Below are positions 35,419-47,479 of a stretch of 64,000 nucleotides of DNA, piece after piece (the stretch's first letter is position 1; the number at the start of each line of letters is the position of its first letter). The translations under genes and the position numbers were made by a program. The DNA comes from Dillenia suffruticosa. Taxonomy: Eukaryota > Streptophyta > Magnoliopsida > Dilleniales > Dilleniaceae. The stretch is from positions 8,477,001 through 8,541,000 of the forward strand of contig JAVTVX010000024.1 in NCBI GenBank assembly GCA_033439265.1. The letters run 5' to 3'. The notes under the pieces were generated by a model, which was given only the letters and a program-made list of their open reading frames with translations, was not told the DNA's origin and ran no database searches.

Positions 35419-38400
35419 ATGTCTCGAATTCTTGGGGTTCTGATCGCCTTTTTTCTAATCATTTCAGCAGCCTCATCATTTCCACCAATTAGATCTAGAT
35501 CACTTCTCCGAACAATCACCGGCGAAAATGCCAATTTTCCGGACGCCGCCGTCGACTTGAACGAGACTAATTTTGAATCTGTTCTTCGCGATTCTCCTGC
35601 TTCTTATGCCATCGTCGAATTCTTCGCTCACTGGTCTGTCTTTCTCAATTTCCCTATTATTTGTTTTCTCTTGAATCGTGCGAAGACATACATGAAAAAA
35701 GATTTGGGTTTTTCTTTCTTTTTTTCTGGTTTTCTTTTGTCATTGGTGATCGAAACATAAATCTGGAAGAGTTTAGTTAATTCACTGTGTGTGGTTTTGA
35801 AATTGTGAGTTGTTATTTGCTGAATAATTACGACTCGTGTCATGTGTTGAGGTTTTATGCTTTTGAACCTTGTAAATTAGAGTTTCTTAATGTAACATGA
35901 TGTTGCTGCTACTGCAGGGTACATATATTTCATCAAAATGAAACACATTATTTTGCTTTTACGTATTTCTTCTACTTTTGTCCTATGCAAAGGAAAACGT
36001 CCATTGATTTTGTAAGTGAAACCTGAAATCCACAATCGCTCATGAAGAATTTAGAGACAGATTATCTAGATAGTGTCAAATGGTTTGTATATTAGGAGGC
36101 CACAATTACAAAACATGGTCTTAAATTTAATGTTGCTACTATGTGTGGCTGCTTATTAATTCAATTGGCAAAAACCTTAAAGATTAGGTCCTGGGGTTGA
36201 TTTACTGGTTGGGGGAGAGCGACCCTTTTGTGAGTCAGTTACCCTTGGACCCCCCAAAAAAGTGGTAAAAATAAAAAGCAAGGAAGGAAAGATGACTGTG
36301 CGCTATTGGCTAAAAGTTTGAAAACTTTCTTCTTACAAAGGGCCAAAAAAGGTTCATCACTTAGTTCTGCCACTTCTTTGTCTTCAATTGAATCGTAGAC
36401 AAAATATTAGATTGAGTTTTTTTTTTCCCCTCCTGGTTTCCCATTTTCAAACTTTGAGTGACCATCCTGTTGAATCTGATCACCAAAGTCTGGAGATGGT
36501 GTCATCTTATGGATTCGGAGGGGGCTTTCATGCCTATTGCTGACTTAGCTATAGAAGAACTGTAAATAGATAATTAAAAGGTTGTTGAATATCATCATGC
36601 TCTCTAGGGTGGCCCCTAAAATTTTCAGCTTAGTGTTGTCTGCTGATTATTGCATCTGACTAGACATGTAAAATAAATCCTTTTATTTTTCTTTCTTTTT
36701 TCTCTTTGGTATTAACATTGATAAGAAAATTGATCTTCCCTTTCACTTGAACAATGTACGTTAAAAACACTGCTTACATGCTACCATTGGTTTCGCAGGT
36801 GCCCTGCTTGCAGAAACTATAAGGTATTGTAAGCTGCAATTTGTTTTATGGTCTCTTTGTGTGCATTGTCTTACTGTCATCTGTTCCCAACAATTTGCAG
36901 CCCCAATATGAAAAGGTTGCACGGCTATTTAATGGACCTAATGCGGCACATCCGGGAATTGTATTGATGGCAAGGGTGGACTGTGCATCTAAGGTATTTT
37001 CAGAATGTTCTATGTGGGTCCAATATGTACATATTTTGCAGTGAAATCCTTTTAGAACACTATTGGAAGTTGTGTTGATGAATGTATATTGGTGGCATAA
37101 TTCAAATATCATATCTAAGAATTACTGCCATCAGGGTTAGAAATATGGGTGACCACTTAATGCTTCTTATTGATAACGCACAATTCTCATATAGTGTGAT
37201 GCTAATACCTATCAACTGTTCACACAACCTAGAATCATAATCTGCATGTTTTTCTCATAAGTTCTATTACTCATGCTAAATCTAGGGCCACTATTGTACT
37301 CTTCTTGACCTTCCTTACTGTGTTGAATTTTGTTATTTTGGTGAAATTCATCCTTTTATAGAATTGCAAATGGAGTAAGAAAAAATTGCATTAGAATCGT
37401 ACGATGTGTTTTACTAGAGATCTTCATCTCATTGACTAGGAGACAACTAATGCTCCTGTGAGGAAGTTTAGACTCAGTTTATAGTTGATGTGGTTTGAAG
37501 AAGCTTTTGATCTAGATGAGATTGAAAGACCAGTCTTGTTGGCAAGGCTCTTGGTCCCAATTGATTTATAGTAACCTTTTTGTGAGATTGTTGGCATCTG
37601 GTGATGGATCTTTTTAAGGTGCTTAAAGATTTTATTTTATTTTATTTTTTTAAATGGTGTTATTGTAAAAGTCACATGTTCAACTTTTCTCATTGGTTCA
37701 TCATATCTTTCCTTTTTTGTTTCCTGATTTGGACATTGCTTTGCCATTTCTATATTTCCCCCTCTTTTTTTTTTCTCATTTTATTAGTGTTCTTTTTTGC
37801 CAAACTAGAACCACTATGTAATTGGGTTTTTGTTTGTTTGGCAGCACAGATAAATACTAAACTTTGTGATAGGTTTAGTGTAAGTCACTATCCTATGCTC
37901 CTTTGGGGCCATCCTTCTAAGTTTGCGTCTGGTGGTTGGCAACCTAGAAAAGACAAAAGTGACATAGTGCTAATTGATAATGGACGGACAGCTGATCGCT
38001 TGCTTAACTGGATTAACAAGCAACTGGGAAGGTATATCTTTACCTTGTCCTCCCTTTGACATAGTTATTTGAATATTTCTGCTCAAAGCAGTTTATTTGT
38101 ATAAAATTGATGGGCAAGCATGTGTAATGTTTCCCTCTCTATACCACACTGCTTCTTTCACGTCGTCTATTTGTTCTGACAATAATAGTTTCTTTAAGGA
38201 GTATTTGTATTCATAATATTTACTTTGATTGTACTATAAATTAAATGTTGGTGGCTAAGGTTCTTTCATGATTATTTATTGCTGCTTAAAAACTAGTTGC
38301 AGTAGTACAATCTAACCAAATAAATGAGTCAGATATGAGAGGCTTCTTGAACTTGTGGATAAAGAGCCTCTTAAGAAACTAAGTTCTGCGGGTTATTGTC

Positions 38401-41400
38401 TCCTAAAAGTGTTTCCACTTCTTTCTAGCAATATTAAAAATTGACATCTTTTAATGATTGAGGACCGTCCAACAAGACCCCACTTCTAGGTTGACAGAGG
38501 GACTTCTGGATTGTACAATAGAAGTCATTTTACTTAAATTTGCTATAGTTTCTGGATTTTCGAGTAAATACATGTTATTGACCATGTTATTTTCTAGGAA
38601 TCAATCACAAGAAATTTTGTGTTTGATGTCATTTTTTTGTGAAATTAAGTGAGCCTTCTTTTGCCTCACCTTGTGCATTAATATAAAACTAATGAATGTT
38701 AGTGCTGTTGATGATGTTCATTATTGCAATTATTAGCCTTTAGCTTCTTTTGCCTGAAGCCTTTTATTCTGGGTCAACATTCCAGCTCATTTAACATGGA
38801 TGATCAGAAGTATGAGAATGAGAGTCTTCAGTCAAATGTCACAGACCCTGAACAGGTCCTACAGATAGCAGTATTTTGAATTTGTTGCCTCTTCAATACA
38901 TCAGTCCTAGTTGGAATTCTTGATACTAACTTTTGCTTATTGTTTTTGAAGATTGCACGAGCAATTTACGATGTTGAGGAGGCAACTTCCACTGCCTTTG
39001 ACATAATTCTTGAATCGAAGGTAGTTATATATCTGCTTCATAAAAGCTTACCTAATTGCTAACATTTTTATTTCATGGCTTTCAACCTACCGTTGTATTT
39101 GTTATGCAGATGATCAAATCAGAGACTCGAGGTTCATTAATAAGATTTCTTCAACTTTTGGTGGCTCATCACCCATCTAAGAGGTTGAAATGACCTTTCT
39201 TTCTATATCTTTGATATACACATCATTTTTGGATATCTTCCGTTGCTTGAATTTCTAATGTTTTCATTTTGTGCTTTTTTGTTTAATTTAATGTGGAATA
39301 GGTGCCGTAAAGGGAGTGCAGACATACTTATGAATTTTGATGACTTGTTCCCATCAAATATATTATCAGCAAATAAGCAGGATTCTGAGAATGATAATGG
39401 GAAGGCCTTACTGAATAATTTCCATATTTGTGGAACAGATGTTCCTCGTGGCTATTGGGTGAGTATTCCCTCGTGCTTGTCCAAATCCAAAATTTGATGT
39501 CCTTCCGGTTTCCTAAACTTGCTATTGGTTTCTTTTGATATCACTAATAAAATCTAAAGTTATTTATGAAAATAGTCCCAAAAGGTGATGAAAGTGATCA
39601 CTTAAGCAATGCATGTCCAACTGGAGAAATGATGATATAATCTATGTGGTACTATGGTCCTGCTTAGTTACAGCTTGGCTGAGAGTCAAGCTACTAATAG
39701 AAAGAAATGTTCAGACAATTTAGGTGGCTTTAACCCACCCCCCAAAAAAAGTTCCTTTTTTATTTTATATTTGCCATGCCCTTTGTCCAACTCATGTAAA
39801 TCAAGACTCTGCGATTGGTGTTCTTTGTGATTTCTTTGTTCTTGTTAGAAGCAATTAACATGTGCTTCAGGTTACATATAGTTCGTCTCATGGTACATGC
39901 TGTCTGTGAGGTTGAGCAGGAAGAAATCTCTAGTGTGCTTATGGTCATTGAGACTAGAACCCAATTCTGTTGTATTCTTAATGAATATAAGATTCAAAAT
40001 AATTTGCTTTTCCATTTTCTTTCATTGTATTTTGTTATGTAGATTTTGCTGGAAAAACATTTTCTTCTACCAGTCACAAATCTTCTCTGGATGGTCTTTT
40101 GCAGATGTTCTGTCGCGGTAGCAGGAATGATACTAGGGGTTTCAGGTATTTTATTTTTCCTTTTTGTTTCTTCTTTCAAAACTTGATGAAGTTATTAGTT
40201 ACCCTTGGGCAAATTTGCTTGCCATTCTAATCCCAGATTTTATCTGCATGAGACTATGTTTCTACACGAGCACTTTCAGAAGTGTCCAACTGACCAGAAG
40301 GCTCCTCATAAAATAAAAAGAACAAAATCAGAGCATTATTTTGTGGAGAAAAATGACCTTGAAAATCTTTCAGTGCCTCTAGAAGGGAAGACAGTGTGCG
40401 GATCTGCCCCTGCAAGGGTAAGAGGCATTTTCTGGGCCCAAGCCCCTGCCACCCAGCCAAGCCTTAAGGTCGGTTTTGCCAAGGCCTGGTCCTATACTAA
40501 AGAGACTAGCCACAGTGAGGCCCTTGAAGCCTGAAAAGTTAATTTTGATAATTTTAATTTTAAAACGCAAACCCTAACGAATCTTTGAATTTAAAAAAAA
40601 AAATCATGTATAGAAGTGCACAACAACCCCTCTACTGTTGATCTTCCATAACAACCCTTCCACCCTTAATCTTTCATGTATCACAGGAGAGAGAGATTGC
40701 TTTTTTTTTGGGGGGGGGGGGGGTTAGAGAATTCTCAAGCTTAGGGTTTTTTATGCCCCAACCAAATTGACTTCGTTACCCTCACGATAGTTAGACAATG
40801 AAGAAAAGGCGTTGGCATAAATGTAAATACCTAATATGTTTTCCTAAATGTATAATATATTTTATCAATAAATATTATAGTTTGTATAAAATCAGGCCTG
40901 TCTTAGGCTTCACTTGAGCTGCCTGAGCCCGGCACTAATTTTGGTCTGGCCTCGGGCCTTGGGTACATGTCCAAGCCTGCTCAAGGATCAGGCTGGGCTG
41001 GTTGGCCCGGGCACAGGTCTAACATCAGGGAACTCCATATGAATTATATAGGGTGATGTGGATCACCTGTTCTTGCCATGGTGTAGGGGGAAAAAATTAC
41101 GCCCCACTTTTTTATGCCTCAAAATGTTTAGACGATGCTTGTTTTGAGGAGTGGTGAGGTGGAACTACGGATTGGAAAGGGGTTGGACCTTACCTTATTT
41201 GGTTAGTGAAAGCATCCATGGAAGGAAAGGCGATCTCTAACTATCCTTCCATTTCCCTGTTTATTGTTTCTTCAAGAGAACCAATAGATTAGGAGACAAG
41301 AGAGCTCATATGAGCACAAGTTGCTGATTTGGTACGATTGTTTAGAGTTTTTGTTTTTTTTTTTCTTTTCTTTTGTGCTACTTTTTTCTTATAGCATGGC

Positions 41401-42757
41401 CACACAAGTTTTAGTTCATTATCAGTTCATCCTATTAGTGATTTGGTGGTGTAAGCCCTTTTCAGCAGTCTTTTGTACCACAGCATTAACTTTGTAGCTG
41501 TATCAAACTCCGTTTTAGGTGTGGGAGAAGGGTCAAAAAAGAAAAGAAAAGGTGAGATTTTTGGTTGGTTCGGAGAAAGATCATCACTAAGTGGTCATCA
41601 AGGTGTGGAAATTTGATCATCGCAGGAAGAACTCGGTCTGTAATGTGTCCAGAAGTGATCAAGGCACATTATAATATCACTTCTCACGGTAAAATTAGAT
41701 AACTGAATAGATAGGATATTATATAACATAAATGCATCTCTACTGCATCCTTTGCAATAAAGTGAATCATGAATTTTTTTTCTTCAGCTGAGATTTCTTT
41801 ATCACTTCCTGTTCACTTGAAAGCCTTGCTGTATGGGCAGTTGCTAGTATGCCGGTTGACTAGTTCTGTAATCAAGCTTCAAAACTCATTTTTGCAGTTG
41901 TGGGTTATGGGTTCTACTACATTCACTCTCAGTGAGGATCGATGATAGAGAGTCTCAGCAGGCGTTTACTGCTGTTTGTGATTTTATACACAATTTCTTC
42001 ATTTGTGAAGAGTGCCGAGTACATTTCTATGAGATGTGTTCAAGGTAAAAGCAACTGAGACTGGGTTACATTTATTTCGTCTAGATTCTTGTTATCTAAT
42101 CTGGAAGCCATAAAATTTCAGTCTCTCAAGACCGTTCAACAAATCTCGTGATTTTGCCCTCTGGTTGTGGAGTGCTCACAATCAAGTAAATGACCGACTA
42201 ATAAAAGAAGAAGCATCTGTTGGAACTGGGGATCTCAAATTCCCCAAGATTATGTGGCCGCCTAAGCAATTATGTGCTTCTTGTTCTGTATCCACTGGCA
42301 AGAAAATCAATATGACTGGTCAGACAGAGTGGAATGAAGATGAGTTGTTCAAGTTCTTGGTATCATATTATGGAACAACTCTTGCAAATTTATACAAAGA
42401 CAAGAGTCTTCTGGCAGATGGTGGTAATGATAGTCATACTGAAGTTTTATCAACCTCAACAAATGCAATCGTTGTGCCAGTTGGGGCTGCTCTAGCAATT
42501 GCTCTTGCCAGTTGCGCATTTGCAGTGCTTGCTTGGGTCTGGCGATTACAGCAGAAGAACCGAAAGTATTCACACACACACTCTTTAAAGAGAGTATAGT
42601 TGTTAGGTTCTTGAGCTCTCTGAAAAAAACTTTGTAGGCTGAGAAAAGGATAGGGAAAAAAATGTGAGAGAGTGTTACACATATTAAATCTGCTATGCTT
42701 CGTTCTTATTTATTTTTCTTCCCCAACATTTTCAGGCAGAGGAGAAGCTGGAAGTGA
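35419..42757 (+). CDS. QSOX: quiescin sulfhydryl oxidase (QSOX), intact
   Basis: Twelve exons join in phase to 512 residues: 35419-35633, 36799-36823, 36901-36993, 37850-38031, 38786-38855, 38952-39020, 39110-39183, 39302-39458, 40105-40145, 41898-42044, 42122-42565, 42736-42757. QSOX oxidises thiols to disulfides with O2, using FAD, in the secretory pathway and cell wall. Order: signal peptide (1-22), thioredoxin-like domain with CPAC (73-76), helical linker, Erv1/ALR domain (about 295-440) with CEEC (345-348) and CASC (409-412), the WLWSAHNQVN FAD-site motif, and a membrane anchor (473-497) followed by a short basic tail ending RRSWK. The start at 35419 matches copy 1; an upstream in-frame ATG at 35380 would only lengthen the N-terminus before the signal peptide. 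Reading on past 42565 without the last intron would end at 42599 with a different tail. Confidence 0.93.
36148..36252 (+). repeat. old SINE-like insert shared by both QSOX copies (copy 2)
   Basis: The counterpart of 27006-27115: TTCAATTGGCAAAAACC, a B-box-like GGGGTTGATTTACTGG, GACCCTTTTGTGAGTC and a tail ACCCCCCAAAAAA. Because both paralogues carry it in the same place, it was there before the duplication. Confidence 0.55.
40425..41025. mobile_element. GC-ended inverted-repeat element in QSOX intron 9
   Basis: Intron 9 is 1.75 kb, the longest of the gene. Its middle has GC-rich ends in an AT-rich core: CTGGGCCCAAGCCCCTGCC near 40433 and, reversed at the right, GTGCCCGGGCCAACCAGCC near 41017. 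Both continue with CCAGCC and an AAGGCCT-like word. This resembles hAT-type MITEs with GGGCC-rich ends. No clear target duplication was fixed. Confidence 0.45.
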
Positions 42758-44151
42758 GATTATTTTAGAAGAAAGACAGTGATTTATTAAGGGCGCAGCC
42801 AGCCAGGAGAAATTGGGTTTTAAGGACTTAAGATTAGAAGGCATCTATTCCACTACATTCGAGTTGTACCAATTTTCTAAGGCTTCTCGCGCCTTCCTTC
42901 ACTCTGCTTGTACAAGGGGCTTGACATGGATTGTACAGATTTATGTCATATATCACAAAATTTTGGGACGGATTTACCTCACCATTTGCGATCCTTCCCA
43001 GCTTCTATCCCCAACTGATGTGCGACAATAGACATACTACTGTATGATGCAAGACGGAGTTGCCCTTTTATAAGTTGTTTTAAATTGAAAATTGTGTTCA
43101 GAATGTGTATTTTGCAGGTAGAATTGTATCAACTAGTTTCTGGTTTTGATCATAATTTTTTTATTGGTTTCGTTTTCCACTTGCCATAAAAGGGTCGAGG
43201 AGGATTCTTAGGATGGCTGTCATGGAACGTTAATTTCAAGATCACGCCATTTGTGTACTCTTTTTTTGGGTACAAACGCCATTTGTGTAATGTGCGGTGA
43301 TTCTTTCTGCTTTTGGATCTCGTTATTTTTCAAAGTTGATTTGGAAAGAATGACTAATATGTTTTCTTTGGTATTAAATCGATTTGTATTTAAAGTTATA
43401 TTTCAATTAATTAGATTTTAATATTGTCAAGATTAATTTAGAAAAATTTATTTTCAAGTTTTGAATTCAAAATTTGATTAACGGATTTGATACTCTTATC
43501 CATTGGACCAATAGAATGCCTGAAACCGTGGATGAGGAATATGGAAAGAGAGATATAGGAGACACAAGATAGGTACATCTCCAATTCCTGCCATCTTAAG
43601 GTATCCCATCTACAACCGTGGATGAAACGGCATTGCCCTTTCTGGGACTCTTAGGACTTTTTGGGAACATATATCTAAACCTTGAAAAAAGCTAACCTTG
43701 GAACAATCATTCTTGTTAAACCCTTGCCCATAATCTAACTGGAAAGAAATCATAGCAACAGTTGCATGAGTTGATTATGTAGGTCAAGTGGACCAAACCA
43801 GGAAGCTAGGACAGGAAAGCAAAATGAATATTTCCTGAAGTATGTGCAGACTAAATACCATCCGATAGCATCAGCCTTTAACAGCTTTTTCTGTATTTTG
43901 AAATGATGATAAACAATTATGTACAAAGAGGGACAACATTAACAACAGACTGTACATTCCATCTGCACATGCATTTCTGCATACTATTTGTAAGCTGAAA
44001 ACAAATATACACATTTCTTTTTTTCTTTTTTTTTTTTCCGGGTGCATGCATTCCCTTGCCAACCGACCTTGGACCGCGCAGGATCTCTTCCAACATTCTC
44101 TGCAAATGGTGTCCTAGCCAATCCTTTCAAGCATCACTTTTTTTTCCTTCA
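42758..44151. other. intergenic DNA between QSOX and the RING-CH gene (tail to tail)
   Basis: Holds the 3' UTRs of both genes. Near 43380-43520 the minus strand shows a tRNA-like head (TTGGTCCAATGGATAAGAG with an A-box look, then TATCAAATCC), a likely eroded SINE of another family. No coding region seen. Confidence 0.5.
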
Positions 44152-46617
44152 TCATGTAGCTGGCTGCAAGAGGTAGAAGGTGTCATCATTTAAAGGATAT
44201 ATGACATAACCATGGAGAATCATACAAATTTCAAGGGCCAAGTTTGCCATATTTAATTACAGACAACAGTCTCATCTTGATTTGATCGCCACATCATTTC
44301 AACAAACTTGGAAGATATGAGACATTTTTTTTCAAAATTCAACCACTCAAATTTCTGTCATAATGCACTGGCATTTACTATGCTGAACAATATCAAATTT
44401 GAGGAAGTTGGTTACCTGTTGATGTCGGCGGCAGTGCATAGCTATTACAGCTCTCACTATGATATACATTGGCAGAATGATCCCAGCAATTCGGAAAAGT
44501 AGCAACTGGCCAGACAAGGAAGTAAATGATCAATCATTGTTGTGTGCAAACGTAGATTCAATTCAACCTCAATGAAGTGGAACTGGAATACAAGCTGCTA
44601 TATCATACCACAAACAATGGGAATGAATAGTCCTCTGTTGCATTGAGTAATGCAGGAAGAGTATGCCGTAATATTAGAAGAATCATTAACTGCAAGAAAA
44701 GAAAAATAAGATTAAGATATAGCTGAAACAGAAAGAAACAAACAACTGAATCCTGTTCTTCTACAATAATCACCTCCACTTCGGCTCCAACAAATTACAA
44801 CCCCCCCCCCCCACGGCAGTTCTAACCCTCATTGCCATTCATCGTTCACATAGACTGTGACTCTGCCTGCAAACTAAGTATATCTCTCCTTTATCATTTA
44901 TCTTAAATTGGAATTAAATAGGATTTGTTCTCCCCATAAGTGTACAATTTCTTTTATCATTCTGATCAAAGAACAAAACAAGAGTAGAAAAGATGGAGAA
45001 CTTGCTTGTTTGAGTGTCTATCAGCATCGCTTTTTTTTTGGGGGGGAAGAGAGAGGGAGAGAAATTACAATTAAAGTAACCGAATGACAGCACATCAAGC
45101 TTCGTGACGTAGCTGCTGAATCCTCATCATAGGTGGTATCAAGGAAATTACGATCAGTGGAAACCATTGCTACGAAGGGAGAATCACCCAAGTCCCTTCT
45201 AGAGATGTCCCAATTTCCCCTATCAACGCCAGACAAGCACATTAGTGGTAGAAGGTGAGCATAAAATTAGCATTAAATACATGACCACTACTGATTTGAT
45301 AATAGCATATGCAGATTCAAAAGACTACCTTAAATTCATTGGAATACTGCCCAACTTAAACAAGGGAGGTGGTGGAGTGTAACCTGGCTTGAATTGCTGC
45401 ATCACACAAGCATTCGGTTATCAGTGAAGATCTAAACCATGCAGCTCAAACGTGACAGTGAAAAACATCATTAACAGTATTAAGCATTAAAATAGGATGC
45501 TTTCCTTCTTTTTTGATGAGTAAGCACATAAATCATGAACGATAAACCATTTATTTATCCACTCTATGGAGTACTACAGTAATTGCTAGAGTAGAAGTAA
45601 TTTCTAAAGAAAGAAAACAACATTTCTAGGTCAGAAATCAAGTCAGGAAAATTACCTGATGGCATATCTCACACACAATGTCTCCCTTTTCATTACACCA
45701 CCTCTGTACACATCTCCTATGAGCATACTGCACAAATCAAGGAATAAAAGTAAGAACTGCACATAAAAGGAGAAATAATGCACACAATATGTGCCCCCAA
45801 AAAAATAAAAAAATAAAAAAAGGAAAGATATTGTTGAAGAAATTTATAATTAAGATTTTGCTGGATAAACAGGTAAGTTTACATCTGCAAATGCTTGCAT
45901 TCTTCATATTAAAATTAACAACAGCAAAGCAATCTTTTCTTAAGGCAGATGATTTCCCTTCAGAAGATGCCAGGATACTTGATTGACTCTAACATTAGTC
46001 AGATAGACAAAAAGGTCAAACAGATTCATATAAAATCAGAAAAATCAGGTGAAACTCAGGCTGCACTACAATTATAGGACATTCTTATTCATTTGGAAGA
46101 TTATATAGAACCTATGATTTCAATTCTCAAATTTATAAGCACTCAAAGAACACATCACCTACGACTTTACCCAAGTTTTCAATCAAAAATTGGACAGTTG
46201 GAGTAAATATGATATTACTCTGCAAGAATACTGAAATTGAACACTAGAAGGTCATGTGGATTATTGGAACTGATGCTTCTAAGGGACAATAATAAAGACA
46301 TAGCATTGCCCAATACCACATTCCATTCAAGAAACCAATCCTTACACTTGAAATTGACTAACCATTAAGCTACCACAGCAAGAGCACGGGGACTCCATGT
46401 TCGAACAATAATCCTCATCCTGGCATATCCTGCACTCGGCCATTTTTGATGCAGAGGATCCGTTTTCTAAGTCTAACACATGTGAAGAGCAGTCAACTTT
46501 CACATCATCTTCTAAGCACATCACTTGCTTTGCTCGGTTACTCTCAATTGCAGCTTCTAGCGTCGATTCTGTGAGCAACCGATCCACTAGCAATTCAAAG
46601 TGATCTCCCATCCTCAA
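44152..46617 (-). CDS. RING-CH (RINGv) zinc finger membrane protein, likely E3 ubiquitin ligase
   Basis: Seven exons: 46617-46363, 45727-45656, 45396-45329, 45219-45069, 44689-44609, 44505-44416, 44163-44152. Starting at MGDHFELLVDR (46611) the protein has 240 residues; a Met two codons upstream is equally possible. The C4HC3 finger is C60-C63-C76-C78-H86-C89-C102-C105 (CRICQDED, CSCCGSL, YAHRRCVQRWC, CEICHQ). The family's conserved GNWDISRRD and FVAMVSTDRNFL blocks follow, then two membrane segments (LMILLILRHTLPALL and LLLFRIAGIILPMYIIV). RING-CH (MARCH-type) proteins ubiquitinate membrane proteins; the plant target is unknown. The last exon is only four codons (Pro-Ala-Thr-stop) and is the least certain part. 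Confidence 0.88.
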
Positions 46618-47397
46618 ATGATGGAAAGCACTCTATACAATTATAGCTTCTATAGCAAAAACTATCTTTTCCTTCACCAAAACTCCTGAAAATCGTAACC
46701 CAGTATGAATTCAACAAACAAGGTATTCATAAGCTGAAGGAACCTTCTAAGAATCCACATGGGCAAGAAGACAAAAATACCACTCGATACATAAGAGGAA
46801 AGATCTGCAATTGAAGAAGACCCAAAGAAAAGCTTGTGAAAGAGAACATAAATAATCTAACAGAAACCAAGACTAGAAAGGAAAGATTGAGAGACAATAA
46901 GGACAACAAGGAAGCAGCACGTAAGATATGAAACACAAGAGAAAAGGGTTAACATCTAAGTTACCAAGCCAAAGAAGTACTTTCCACAAAAGAGAAACGC
47001 AAAGTTGCAACCAATAGTCAAAACAAAACCTGTAAAACTAGAGAAATCAGAAAACCCCAAGATAGCAAGTAGAAAACAAAGAAGTTATGAATCGAAATTA
47101 ACGAGGTTCACAACAACAACAAATGGTTTTTACGAAACATCCATCCAAAAAAGAACATGAAACACCGAAATTGAAACATAACCAGAAAACGCAAAGTGTC
47201 AAAACAACACCAATGGCAAGAAAGAGACGGTACCCAGAACGGGAAACCCACAGAAAAGTTAAAAATACATAAGACCCAGATATTAATAGTTACCTTCAAT
47301 CAATACAAAGCCCAGAATAGATAAAATTATAAATACAAGCAAAGAAATGAAGAATACAGAGTTGAGAAAAGAAATAAATAAAGAGAAGAGACTTACA
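46618..47397 (-). promoter_or_regulatory. RING-CH gene leader with 711-bp 5' UTR intron
   Basis: Donor TTCTT|GTAAGT at 47397/47396 and acceptor ATTTTCAG ending at 46686; the second leader exon runs from 46685 into the ATG. Short open frames within (46727-46936, 47108-47299) are chance. The promoter lies beyond 47400. Confidence 0.6.
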
Positions 47398-47441
47398 AGA
47401 AGGGGATCGGATATCTTCAAGTTAAGAAAGCCCACTCCGTG

Positions 47442-47443
<2 letters not shown>

Positions 47444-47476
<33 letters not shown>
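47444..47476. repeat. (CT)n microsatellite by the RING-CH promoter
   Basis: About sixteen CT units just upstream of the leader exon of the minus-strand gene, so GA repeats on its sense strand. Confidence 0.9.
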
Positions 47477-47477
<1 letters not shown>

Positions 47478-47479
47478 AG

